Shown here piece after piece: positions 1 to 7,569 of a stretch of DNA of 32,620 bases. Each line of letters begins with the position of its first letter. Position 1 is the first letter of the stretch. A program made the translations under genes and the position numbers. Location of the stretch: positions 156,919 through 189,538 of the forward strand of contig DHDP01000001.1 of NCBI GenBank assembly GCA_002399405.1. Reading direction: 5' to 3'. The notes under the pieces are model-generated. The model was not told the DNA's origin. It saw only the letters and a program-made list of their open reading frames with translations, and did not search any database. This DNA is from Treponema sp. UBA4873 (lineage in GTDB: Bacteria > Spirochaetota > Spirochaetia > Treponematales > Treponemataceae).

Positions 1-22
1 TAATCGATTAACTAAGAGGTAT

Positions 23-418
23 ATGAAAATAAACGGTATTTTGAACAGTGATATTTCCAGGGTCCTTTCATATCTGCGGCATACTGATACGTTGTGCATA
101 GGCGACTGCGGACTTCCCTGCCCGGATGGAACTGAATTGATTGACGTTTCACTCGAGCAGGGCGTACCCCGCTTTATCGAAGTACTCAAAATCGTCCTTC
201 TGGACATGAAAGTTGAGAAGATAACTCTTGCAGAAGAAATAAAGGAAAAAAATCCGTTGGTATTGAAAGCAGTTCTGGAGCTGTTTTCCGGTATATCAGT
301 TACATTCGTTCCGCATGAGGAACTGAAGGAGAAACTTTCGGCGTGCAAGGCTGTAATAAGAACGGGAGAAGCAACTCCATATGCAAATATTATTTTGCAG
401 TCAGCCTGTATTTTCTAA
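23..418 (+). CDS. rbsD: D-ribose pyranase (RbsD)
   Basis: The 131-residue product matches the RbsD/FucU mutarotase family in length and motifs. These cytoplasmic enzymes interconvert pyranose and furanose forms of ribose, supplying the furanose that ribokinase uses. Visible signatures are LRHTDTLCIGDCGLP near residues 18-32, which holds the catalytic His20 (H of RHTD), a VSLEQGVPRF block, and the C-terminal RTGEATPYANIILQ, which lines the active site in family structures. The ATG has an AGAGG Shine-Dalgarno just upstream. It is the first gene in the window of an AT-rich same-strand operon that ends in ribokinase, which fits the assignment. Any upstream operon genes or promoter lie outside the window. 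Confidence 0.93.
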   Translation: MKINGILNSDISRVLSYLRHTDTLCIGDCGLPCPDGTELIDVSLEQGVPRFIEVLKIVLLDMKVEKITLAEEIKEKNPLVLKAVLELFSGISVTFVPHEELKEKLSACKAVIRTGEATPYANIILQSACIF

Positions 419-444
419 TCTGAACGAAAAAAGGAAATGGTTAT

Positions 445-504
445 ATGAATATATCAGATATTATTAATACGCTTGTTAGTGTTAAAGAATTGAAGGAGGA
501 TTAG
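445..504 (+). CDS. 19-codon small ORF, possible leader or coupling peptide
   Basis: A 19-residue reading frame (MNISDIINTLVSVKELKED) lies between rbsD and the nucleoside hydrolase gene. It has its own AAGGAAA ribosome-binding site 7-8 nt upstream. Its last codons overlap the AGGAGG (494-499) that serves the next gene, and its stop is 5 nt before that gene's GTG. This geometry would couple translation of the hydrolase to it. It resembles no family I recognise. It could equally be the remains of a deleted gene's start or chance. Confidence 0.35.
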   Translation: MNISDIINTLVSVKELKED

Positions 505-509
505 CGAAA

Positions 510-1427
510 GTGGACGAAACACAAAGAATTATGAGACTGAAACAACCGGAAGAAGCAGTCGATGTTGTGCTGGATACCGACACATTTAATGAAATCGACG
601 ATCAGTTCGCATTGGCGTATTTATTAAAATCGCCGGAGAAACTGAGAGTTCGGGCAATTAATGCTGCTCCGTTTTTTAATGCTCATTCTTCCAGTCCTGA
701 AGACGGTATGGAACGGAGTTATGAGGAAATTTTTCACGTTCTGTCTTTGACAGGAGAAAAGCGGTACGATTCGGTCGTGTACAAGGGGTCTCCTCATTAT
801 CTGAAAGATGAAAAAATACCGGTTGATTCACCTGCCGCAAGAAATTTGATAAAGCTTGCAGAAAAACAGGATGTTACACATCCTCTGTATGTCGTAGCAA
901 TAGCTGCAATAACAAATATTGCGTCAGCTTTATTGCTGGAACCGTCCATTCGGGACAAGATCGTGGTTGTGTGGCTCGGTGGGCATAGTTATGACTGGCC
1001 CGATAACAGGGAATTCAACTTATATCAGGATATTGCAGCTGCGAGAGTTGTGTTCGGCAGCGGTGTTCCCGTTGTTCAGATTCCCTGTATGGGTGTCGCC
1101 TCCGAATTCCGTACGACCCGCCCGGAACTGGAATGCTGGCTGAAGGGTAAGAATGAATTTTGCGACTATCTGGTAGATATCGTTGTAAAAGAGGCAGCAC
1201 TCTGTTCGCAGGGCAAGTACTGGAGCAGGGTAATCTGGGATGTTACAGCTGTTGCATGGCTTCTTGATGAATCCTTCGAACGATCGAGGTTGGAATACAG
1301 TCCCATTTGTGAATACGATAATCATTATAGTTTTGACCGCACGGGACATTTGATTCGATATGTGTATTGGATAGACCGTGACAGACTTTTCGGCGATTTA
1401 TTCGAGAAGCTGACACGATCGAATTAA
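510..1427 (+). CDS. Inosine/uridine-preferring nucleoside hydrolase family protein
   Basis: The 305-residue product belongs to the calcium-dependent nucleoside hydrolases, which cleave the N-glycosidic bond of ribonucleosides to free base and ribose. The N-terminal aspartate cluster is LDTDTFNEIDDQFA at residues 21-34 (Asp22, Asp24, Asp30, Asp31). It differs from the classic DTDPGxDDA by a small insertion, as in a divergent subgroup of the family. Downstream blocks NLYQDIAAARVVF and IWDVTAVAWLL correspond to the later substrate- and metal-binding segments. The start is GTG with AGGAGG at 494-499; no better ATG lies upstream in frame. Placed between a ribose mutarotase and a sugar ABC transporter plus ribokinase, it probably feeds released ribose to ribokinase. 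The exact base preference cannot be read from sequence. Confidence 0.85.
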   Translation: MDETQRIMRLKQPEEAVDVVLDTDTFNEIDDQFALAYLLKSPEKLRVRAINAAPFFNAHSSSPEDGMERSYEEIFHVLSLTGEKRYDSVVYKGSPHYLKDEKIPVDSPAARNLIKLAEKQDVTHPLYVVAIAAITNIASALLLEPSIRDKIVVVWLGGHSYDWPDNREFNLYQDIAAARVVFGSGVPVVQIPCMGVASEFRTTRPELECWLKGKNEFCDYLVDIVVKEAALCSQGKYWSRVIWDVTAVAWLLDESFERSRLEYSPICEYDNHYSFDRTGHLIRYVYWIDRDRLFGDLFEKLTRSN

Positions 1428-1516
1428 TTGGGCGATATCTGTTGATAATATTCATTATTTTATTTGCTGCTGAGTAAGAAATATCAAATGTATACTGTTT
1501 TTTCATAGGAGGAAAA

Positions 1517-2803
1517 ATGAAAAAAATTTTAGGTAGCTTGCTGGTATTGGCTTTGTGTCTCTCGTTTTTTGCATGCAGAAAAGCAGAGAAACAAGATCGT
1601 GTAGAGATTGTTTATGTTACTACCGGAGCAGGTCAATGGGAAGATAAATTGAATCCCATTATTGCGGATTATGAGAAAACTCATAATGTTAAAGTAAAAC
1701 TGGAATGTTATCAGCAGGAACAATTATTCCAGAATCTTGAAGTCAAACTGGGATCAAAATCTTCTGAATATGATGTTATCGGGGTAGATGTTCCGATGGT
1801 CGCCGGTTATGTTACCAGAGGTTATCTTGAACCGATGGATCAATATTTTACGACGGAAGAAAAAAATGGCTTTATTCCTTCTGCCGTAACTGCGGGAACT
1901 TGGGATGGAAAATTTTACTGTCCGCCGATGAATACATCGTCACAATTGCTTTGGTACAACACTGATTATGTAAAACAAGCTGGTGTTACTATTCCGGAAA
2001 ATGATGTATATCATCGCTTAACATGGGAACAGGTTGTGGATCTTGCAGGTAAAGTTCAGAGAGCTGTCGACCCCAATGGTACGAATGGAATTGCAGGATT
2101 AATGTTCGAACAGGTTGGTCGAATTTATCAGATACTTGCGCTTCCTAATAGTCTAGGAGCTCCATCGATCGGAACCGACGGATTTACTGTAAAAGGAATC
2201 CTTGATTCACCAGAATGGATAAAAGCTCTGGAATTCTACAAGAGTACATTTGATAACGGCGTCTCGCTCCGCGGAGTTACGGCTGATGAAGTCGGTAATA
2301 ATTTCCGGGCCGGAAAAGTCTGTTTCCTTATAGGAGGTACTTGGAACCAAGCGGAAGCCGATCGTAGTGGGTTTAAATCGATTGCCTATTGTCCTTGTCC
2401 TGCTTTCAGAGGATATGAAGACAAAGTCGCGACTCCGACGGGAAGCTGGCATTTTGGTGTTTCCGCTTTTTCTGAACACAAAGCGGAAGCTGCTGAGTTT
2501 GTCAAATATATGAGTTTGGGAGAAGGAAATACGAAGTGGCTTGTTGCGAACGGAGATATTCCTTCCACACAGAAGGGAATTGAAGCCATAACGAATAATA
2601 CTGATGCGCCCGGTTATTTGAAAATAGCGGCTTACGAAGCGGCGCACACGGCAGTTCCGCGTCCTGTCACACCCGGTTATTCAGAATACGAGACGGTAGT
2701 GAATGCAATGTTAGAAGATATTAGGAACGGAGCTGATGTGAAATCATCTGTTGCTTCTTCAATCAGTCAGCTGAATACTGCGTTTGTAAAATATAGAAAA
2801 TAG
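1517..2803 (+). CDS. ABC transporter extracellular solute-binding protein, family 1 (lipoprotein)
   Basis: This is a 428-residue substrate-binding protein of the CUT1 (MalE-like) class. The N-terminus is a lipoprotein signal: MKK, a hydrophobic stretch, then SFFAC with the lipidated Cys at residue 20. A Phe at -3 is unusual for proteobacteria but tolerated in spirochaetal lipoboxes. The mature part has the usual SBP features, with the opening strand VEIVYVTTG and an FRAGKVCFLIGGTWNQ block near residue 265. The start has a strong AGGAGG. Two permease genes follow and a terminator-like hairpin separates them from it, a common way to make more binding protein than permease. The ligand is not determinable; context favours a ribonucleoside or ribose-containing sugar. 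Confidence 0.88.
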   Translation: MKKILGSLLVLALCLSFFACRKAEKQDRVEIVYVTTGAGQWEDKLNPIIADYEKTHNVKVKLECYQQEQLFQNLEVKLGSKSSEYDVIGVDVPMVAGYVTRGYLEPMDQYFTTEEKNGFIPSAVTAGTWDGKFYCPPMNTSSQLLWYNTDYVKQAGVTIPENDVYHRLTWEQVVDLAGKVQRAVDPNGTNGIAGLMFEQVGRIYQILALPNSLGAPSIGTDGFTVKGILDSPEWIKALEFYKSTFDNGVSLRGVTADEVGNNFRAGKVCFLIGGTWNQAEADRSGFKSIAYCPCPAFRGYEDKVATPTGSWHFGVSAFSEHKAEAAEFVKYMSLGEGNTKWLVANGDIPSTQKGIEAITNNTDAPGYLKIAAYEAAHTAVPRPVTPGYSEYETVVNAMLEDIRNGADVKSSVASSISQLNTAFVKYRK

Positions 2804-2822
2804 TGCGTTGATTTCTGCTGGA

Positions 2823-2857
2823 GGCGGAATTATCGTTTATGAAATTCCGCCTTTTTT
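2823..2857 (+). terminator. Intercistronic terminator/attenuator between binding protein and permeases
   Basis: A perfect 9-bp stem, GGCGGAATT (2823-2831) with AATTCCGCC (2843-2851), has an 11-nt loop and is followed directly by six T. It begins 19 nt after the binding-protein stop. Partial termination here would raise binding-protein mRNA above permease mRNA. An ATG at 2839 lies inside the loop and is unlikely to be a true start. Confidence 0.8.
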
Positions 2858-2877
2858 ATACCAAGAGGAAGAAGTAT

Positions 2878-3738
2878 ATGCATACTAAAAATATCAGGTT
2901 AAAAAATATAGTGCCCTATATGCTGATTGGACCAGCCTGTATACTCATCGTTATTTTTAAATTATATCCAATTTTACGGACTCTTATTGAGGGTGTCTTT
3001 TACAATGGCCATTGGGGGTTGGAAACTTACATCAGACTTTTCCACGATAATACTTTCTGGAATTCTCTATGGGTTACCATAAAAATGAATATTGTTATTA
3101 CCCCGATACAACTTGTTATATCACTCATTTTTGCGTTTCTGGTCAGTACGGCGGTTAAGGGAATAAGCGTTTTTAGAACAATTTATTATCTGCCGGTGAC
3201 TATCTCATTAACGGTCGCAACGCTTCTGTGGAATATGATGTTCGATGTTAATAGCGGTATTTTGAACAGTATTCTCAATACTATCGGTATACCGAATCAG
3301 GGATTTTTTATCGATAAAAAACAGGCCCTCTGGTGTATTGTCGCTATAGCAAACTGGAAAGGCGTCGGCTACTGGATGATGTTTCTGCTTGCAGGATTAA
3401 AAGGGATAGATACATCTATCTATGAATCGGCAATACTCGACGGCGCTACATGGTTCAAGCGAACGATATATATAACGTTGCCGCTTATAAAAAATACGAT
3501 TTTGTTTGTACTTGTCGCAGACACTACGAGTAATATGCTTCTTTTTGCACCTATGCAGATTGTAACTCGCGGAGGCCCGCAGGGAAGCACTAATGTTCTT
3601 ATGTATGAAGCTTATAAGTCGGCCTTTCAGTTTGTAGACCGTTCCCGTTCGTCGGCTATCGTTACAATCCTTTTGATAATGATTGGAACTATATGCGTGT
3701 TTCAGTTCAAGCTGCTGACTACAGAGGAGGAAGACTGA
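2878..3738 (+). CDS. Sugar ABC transporter permease (MalF-like)
   Basis: A 286-residue CUT1-type inner-membrane permease with about six hydrophobic helices. The cytoplasmic EAA loop that docks the ATPase is visible as YESAILDGATWFKRTIYITLP. I place the start at ATG 2878, preceded by AAGAGGAAG. The in-frame ATG at 2839 would put the start inside a terminator hairpin. It follows its binding protein and the gene ends 2 nt before the second permease, so the two are surely co-translated. No ATPase gene accompanies the set, so it probably uses a shared MsmX/UgpC-type ATPase encoded elsewhere, as many CUT1 systems do. Confidence 0.88.
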   Translation: MHTKNIRLKNIVPYMLIGPACILIVIFKLYPILRTLIEGVFYNGHWGLETYIRLFHDNTFWNSLWVTIKMNIVITPIQLVISLIFAFLVSTAVKGISVFRTIYYLPVTISLTVATLLWNMMFDVNSGILNSILNTIGIPNQGFFIDKKQALWCIVAIANWKGVGYWMMFLLAGLKGIDTSIYESAILDGATWFKRTIYITLPLIKNTILFVLVADTTSNMLLFAPMQIVTRGGPQGSTNVLMYEAYKSAFQFVDRSRSSAIVTILLIMIGTICVFQFKLLTTEEED

Positions 3739-3740
3739 CA

Positions 3741-4580
3741 ATGACAAGAAAAGTTATTTCCCATGCTTTTTTCTGGATTGTTCTGATTATGATAGCGATT
3801 TTTACTATGTTTCCGCTGCTATGGGGTATTGCGTGTTCATTACGGAGTGATACCGAAATATTCAAATATGCAAGACCGCTTTCATATCACACATTTGTTC
3901 CGGTAAAATTCAGTCTCGACAGTTATATTCGAATTTTTCGCGATTTTAAATTTCAGCGTCCGCTTTTGAATACATTTTATGTATCTGCCGTCACTATTAT
4001 TGCAGGATGTTTGATAAACAGTATTGCAGCAGTGGCTTTCGCAAAATTTAAATTTAAAGGTAAAAAGATTATATTTGTCGCAATTCTTATTTCGTTTATG
4101 ATACCTTTTGAATCTATTACGTTACCTCTTTACAGTGTTGTGAATAGTTTTCACTGGGTGGATACATACACAGGACTTATTGTGCCGTGTCTGGCAGACG
4201 GTCTCGTATTGTTTTTGTTCAATCAATTTTTCAAGGACTTCCCGGAAAGTATCCTCGAAGCAGCAGAAATAGATGGAGCGTCCATACCGAAAATCTATTT
4301 CAAAATAATCATGCCTTTAAGCATGCCTGTTTTTGTGACTGCTGCATTAATGGTTTTTATGAACGAATGGAACGCATATCTCTGGCCGCTTGTTATAGCC
4401 CGTTCTCCCGGAATTCGGCTCGTTCAAATTGCAATAGCTTCGTTTAAAATGGAGCGCGTGACACTGTGGTCGTGTTTATATGCAGCTTCAATAATCAGTG
4501 CTCTGATCCCTGTTGTTTTCTTTTTGCCTTTCCAAAAATATTATGTACAGGGAATTACGAGTAGCGGTATCAAGGGTTAA
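3741..4580 (+). CDS. Sugar ABC transporter permease (MalG-like)
   Basis: A 279-residue CUT1 permease, the partner of the upstream MalF-like subunit. It has an N-terminal membrane helix followed by a substrate-side loop, then five further helices. The EAA motif appears as ILEAAEIDGASIPKIYFKIIMP. The start at ATG 3741 has GAGGAGG (3724-3730) placed inside the end of the previous gene. A longer in-frame extension to 3693 would overlap the neighbour and lacks a ribosome-binding site. The C-terminal FQKYYVQGITSSGIKG is typical of MalG-family proteins. Confidence 0.9.
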   Translation: MTRKVISHAFFWIVLIMIAIFTMFPLLWGIACSLRSDTEIFKYARPLSYHTFVPVKFSLDSYIRIFRDFKFQRPLLNTFYVSAVTIIAGCLINSIAAVAFAKFKFKGKKIIFVAILISFMIPFESITLPLYSVVNSFHWVDTYTGLIVPCLADGLVLFLFNQFFKDFPESILEAAEIDGASIPKIYFKIIMPLSMPVFVTAALMVFMNEWNAYLWPLVIARSPGIRLVQIAIASFKMERVTLWSCLYAASIISALIPVVFFLPFQKYYVQGITSSGIKG

Positions 4581-4620
4581 AAAAAATACAGAATACTTAA
4601 TTAATAAGGAAAAATTATAT

Positions 4621-5544
4621 ATGAAAATTTTAGTTGTGGGGAGTCTGAATATTGATTTTCGTATCGAAGTACATCATTTAGTTACTGATGGAGAGACAGA
4701 GAAGACTGATAAATTGGAGCTGATTCCCGGAGGGAAAGGCGCAAATCAGGCGTTCGCTTCTGGTAAGTTGGGTAATCAGACAGTTCTATTGGGAGCCGTA
4801 GGTAATGATTCATACGGAAAAATTCTTTGTAATAGTCTCAGAACTGCTAATGTCGATATCAGTCATTTAGCTGTTTGTGATACTGTATCCACCGGAATTG
4901 CGGTTATCCAAGTAGACAGAAAAGGGAATAATTCTATTATTGTTGTTTCAGGAGCTAACGCTACTGTTTCTGCTGAATATATTGATAAAAATATTGATGT
5001 TTTGAAACAAAGTGATATGGTTCTTCTTCAAATGGAAATTCCGGTTGAAACTGTATTGTATGTTGCACGACTCGCAAAAGAAATGGGTAAAATTGTAGTA
5101 TTGGATCCCTCTCCTGTTCCCGCCGTGATGCCGCATGAAATTTATAAATATATAGATTATATAAAACCCAATGAAACAGAACTGAAAATGCTTACCGACG
5201 AACGCGATCTTGAAAAAGGGATGGGAAAACTTATTTCTTATGGTGTCGGCTGTGTTATAGTGACGGTCGGACGTAATGGTGCGAAGGTTTTAAAAGCTGC
5301 AAGTGATACTATTGTTACTTATCCGACTCCTGACGTTCCAATAGTCGATACAACTGCGGCTGGCGATTCTTTTTTAGCAGCGTTTGCTACTGAAGTTGGT
5401 ACTGGCATGGAGGTCGAAAAAGCTGTTAAGTATGCTAATGTTGTAGGAGCCATAGTGGTTTCTAAAAAGGGAGCTCAAACATCTATTCCAGATAGAAAAG
5501 AAGTTGCTGATTTTACAGAGACCCTTGATGAACGTTTTATTTAA
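4621..5544 (+). CDS. rbsK: Ribokinase (PfkB family)
   Basis: A 307-residue PfkB-family sugar kinase that phosphorylates ribose to ribose-5-phosphate in the cytoplasm. Signatures in order: GSLNID near the N-terminus, the substrate-binding PGGKGANQAFASGKLG, NETELKML, VTVGRNGAKVL, and the catalytic DTTAAGDSF with the base Asp249. The start at ATG 4621 has AAGGAAAAA upstream; the 36 extra in-frame codons upstream overlap the permease end and look non-coding. The gene is strongly AT-rich (one 60-nt line in it, 4981-5040, has 14 G+C). Directly after its stop lies the GC-rich tail of a different ribokinase-family gene, indicating an insertion boundary. Confidence 0.95.
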   Translation: MKILVVGSLNIDFRIEVHHLVTDGETEKTDKLELIPGGKGANQAFASGKLGNQTVLLGAVGNDSYGKILCNSLRTANVDISHLAVCDTVSTGIAVIQVDRKGNNSIIVVSGANATVSAEYIDKNIDVLKQSDMVLLQMEIPVETVLYVARLAKEMGKIVVLDPSPVPAVMPHEIYKYIDYIKPNETELKMLTDERDLEKGMGKLISYGVGCVIVTVGRNGAKVLKAASDTIVTYPTPDVPIVDTTAAGDSFLAAFATEVGTGMEVEKAVKYANVVGAIVVSKKGAQTSIPDRKEVADFTETLDERFI

Positions 5545-5545
5545 T

Positions 5546-5755
5546 GTGCAACGAAACGATATATTCGCCGGCGATACGTTTACCGGGTACTTTATCAGCT
5601 GCCTTGCACAGAAAATGCCGGCCGGCGAAATTCTCCGCCTCGCGTCTGTCGCGTCGTCGATCGCCGTGTCCCGGAAAGGAGCTGCCCCGTCCATTCCGTA
5701 CTTTGCGGAGGTATCCGCTAGTACGATAGAACCTGTTCCCCCGTCAGCGGCCTGA
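5546..5755 (+). pseudogene. C-terminal remnant of a second ribokinase-family gene
   Basis: In a different frame from rbsK, about 69 residues read as the last quarter of a PfkB sugar kinase. The segment contains FAGDTFTGYF, the conserved catalytic AGD region, then LRLASVASSIAVSRKGAAPSIP, the standard ribokinase C-terminal block. Everything upstream of the catalytic motif is missing, so it cannot be functional. It begins within 2 nt of the intact rbsK stop and is GC-rich (line 5641-5700 has 40 G+C of 60) where rbsK is AT-rich. The simplest reading is that incoming operon DNA replaced the front of a resident ribokinase gene and left this tail. Confidence 0.82.
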
Positions 5756-5784
5756 TTGTCGATATGTGAAAACCCTGATAAAAT
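5756..5784 (+). promoter_or_regulatory. Promoter of the flavodiiron gene (leaderless arrangement)
   Basis: TTGTCG (5756-5761), a 17-nt spacer, and TAAAAT (5779-5784) form a good housekeeping-type promoter. The -35 box starts at the nucleotide after the pseudogene's stop. The start codon at 5792 is only 7 nt past the -10 box, about where transcription should begin, and no Shine-Dalgarno is present. Confidence 0.55.
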
Positions 5785-5791
5785 ATATAGT

Positions 5792-7030
5792 ATGAGTAAT
5801 ATAAAACAAATCACACCGTATATTTCTGTTATCCATTCCGACATATGCAATCATCCGCTGTTCGAAGGATACTGGTCCATCCCCGACGGGGTTACGCTTA
5901 ATTCGTATTTTGTGCGCGGCCGGAAGACGGCGCTCATAGACCTTACCGCCGACTGGGAAGAGGCGGTCGCGCTTCTGAAAAAGCAGCTCTCTGAAATTGA
6001 AGGCGGCGGCAGAATCGACTATCTTATTCTCAACCACCTTGAGCCCGATCATACCGGGTATATGCAGCAGTTCGTGGCGCAGAATCCCGACGTGGAGATT
6101 TTCGCGACGGCAAAGGGATGTGCGCTTGTCAAAAATTTTCTCAAGGCGACGGAGCGTTGTCCTGCGCTCAAAGTGCGCGAAGTGAAAACCGGCGACACGC
6201 TTGACCTCGGCGGAGTGACGCTTGCGTTCTACGAAATTCCTAACGTTCATTGGCCGGAAACGATGTGCACGTTCGACGCTGCGTCGGGAACGCTTTTCAG
6301 CTGCGACGCGTTCGGCGGTTACGGCAAGACGGGCGACCGTATTTTCGACGACGAATTTACGGATAAGGAACTCGAATTTTACGAGAGTGAAAGTCTGCGC
6401 TATTACGCGACGATTATTGCAAGTTTCAGTATGTTCGTAAAACAGGCTGTCAAAAAACTGACTGATGCGGGACTTGTTATTAAAACTGTGGCGCCGAGCC
6501 ACGGTCTTATCAGGCGGGCGCATCCCGAAACTATCATTAATAATTACGTAAAATACGCCGGATACAATACCGGCGGCGAATGCGAACGTGAAATATGCAT
6601 TATCTGCGCTTCCATGTACGGTAATACGAAAAAAGGCGCGGAGGCCGTGGTGCGGGGAATCAGGAAAGCGGATCCGTCCATAAAGATTGATTTTCTCGAG
6701 ATTCCCGAAACGGACGAGTCCCGCGTTCTGGCTGCTGCGTATCGTTCTGCAGGAGTCGTAATTGCGGCTCCGACATACGAGTACAAGTTGTTCCCCGCTA
6801 TGGTGCAGATTCTTGACCTGTTCAACCGTAAGCACTACGTCGGCAAGAAGGCTCTGCGCATAGGAAGCTGGGGCTGGATAGGCGGCGGCCGTAAGGAATA
6901 CGATGCGCTTTCCGAACCGCTGAAATGGGATCAGGTTGAGCAGTACGAATGGCAGGGAACACCTGCTCCGTCGGATCTGGACGTGCTTGAAGCGCGGGGC
7001 GCGGAGCTTGCCGCAAAAATCGCGAAGTAA
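5792..7030 (+). CDS. Flavodiiron protein (FprA-type A flavoprotein)
   Basis: A 412-residue two-domain cytoplasmic protein that reduces O2 to water and/or NO to N2O, protecting anaerobes. Residues 1 to about 255 are a metallo-beta-lactamase-fold domain with diiron ligands visible: NHLEPDH (His82, Glu84, Asp86, His87), NVHWPET (His153), CDAFG (Asp172) and SHG (His237). From about residue 262 a flavodoxin domain follows, with the FMN-phosphate loop ASMYGNTKKGA and the later APTYEYKLFP and GSWGWIGGG loops. It lacks a C-terminal rubredoxin domain, so an external electron donor is needed. I choose ATG 5792 because family members begin with a sequence like IKQITPYISVIHSD. There is no Shine-Dalgarno; the promoter implies a leaderless mRNA. 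Confidence 0.93.
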   Translation: MSNIKQITPYISVIHSDICNHPLFEGYWSIPDGVTLNSYFVRGRKTALIDLTADWEEAVALLKKQLSEIEGGGRIDYLILNHLEPDHTGYMQQFVAQNPDVEIFATAKGCALVKNFLKATERCPALKVREVKTGDTLDLGGVTLAFYEIPNVHWPETMCTFDAASGTLFSCDAFGGYGKTGDRIFDDEFTDKELEFYESESLRYYATIIASFSMFVKQAVKKLTDAGLVIKTVAPSHGLIRRAHPETIINNYVKYAGYNTGGECEREICIICASMYGNTKKGAEAVVRGIRKADPSIKIDFLEIPETDESRVLAAAYRSAGVVIAAPTYEYKLFPAMVQILDLFNRKHYVGKKALRIGSWGWIGGGRKEYDALSEPLKWDQVEQYEWQGTPAPSDLDVLEARGAELAAKIAK

Positions 7031-7052
7031 TTATCGGAACAGAGAGGTGTAA

Positions 7053-7568
7053 ATGCTCAGGTACATTATCAGCTTTGTGCGTGCGCTGAATTCCAACTCG
7101 AAACCGTCGGAGATTGCGCACGCCTTCAGCATCGGACTGATGCTCGGTTTTATGCCGAAAGATAATCTGCTGTGGTATCTTCTGCTTGTTTTTTTTATGT
7201 TCTGCCGGATAAACAAAGGCGGATATTTTATTATGATGCTGGCGGGTGCACTTGCGGCTCCTGCCGCGGACCCGCTGTTCGACAAGGTCGGTTATTTCAT
7301 ACTCTCATGGGCTCCTCTCGAACCTGTGTTCGCACGGCTGCTCGACGTACCGTTCGTCGCGTTCACTCGTTTTAATAATACAGTTGTGTGCGGGGCTCTC
7401 GTTTGCGGGATAATCTGCTATGTGCCGCTCTATTTTCTGATGCGCCTGTTTGTCGGAGCATGGCGCAATAAGATTGCTCCGCGTTTTAACGAAAGTCGGT
7501 TTGGAAAATTTTTCTATAAACTGCCTCTTGTAAACAAAATAGTAAAAGCTGCAGTGGAGCTCGGATGA
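7053..7568 (+). CDS. TIGR03546-like small membrane protein (DUF2062-type)
   Basis: A 171-residue integral membrane protein of unknown function with about four hydrophobic segments. Its N-terminal region (SKPSEIAHAFSIGLMLGFMPKDNLLWYL) resembles the proteins named TIGR03546, which are usually encoded beside a TIGR03545 partner, as here. The ATG follows an AGAGAGGTG ribosome-binding site. The stop is 1 nt before the next ATG, so the two are translationally coupled. I recall the pair from treponemes and some gammaproteobacteria; no biochemical role is known to me. Confidence 0.75.
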   Translation: MLRYIISFVRALNSNSKPSEIAHAFSIGLMLGFMPKDNLLWYLLLVFFMFCRINKGGYFIMMLAGALAAPAADPLFDKVGYFILSWAPLEPVFARLLDVPFVAFTRFNNTVVCGALVCGIICYVPLYFLMRLFVGAWRNKIAPRFNESRFGKFFYKLPLVNKIVKAAVELG

Positions 7569-7569
7569 T

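Noticed and set aside
2839..2877. Upstream start for the first permease
   Set aside because: It lies in the loop of a terminator hairpin, lacks a ribosome-binding site, and adds a non-family basic N-terminus.
5744..6835. 363-codon open frame antisense to the flavodiiron gene
   Set aside because: The plus strand has a complete flavodiiron protein with all metal ligands; the antisense product resembles nothing.
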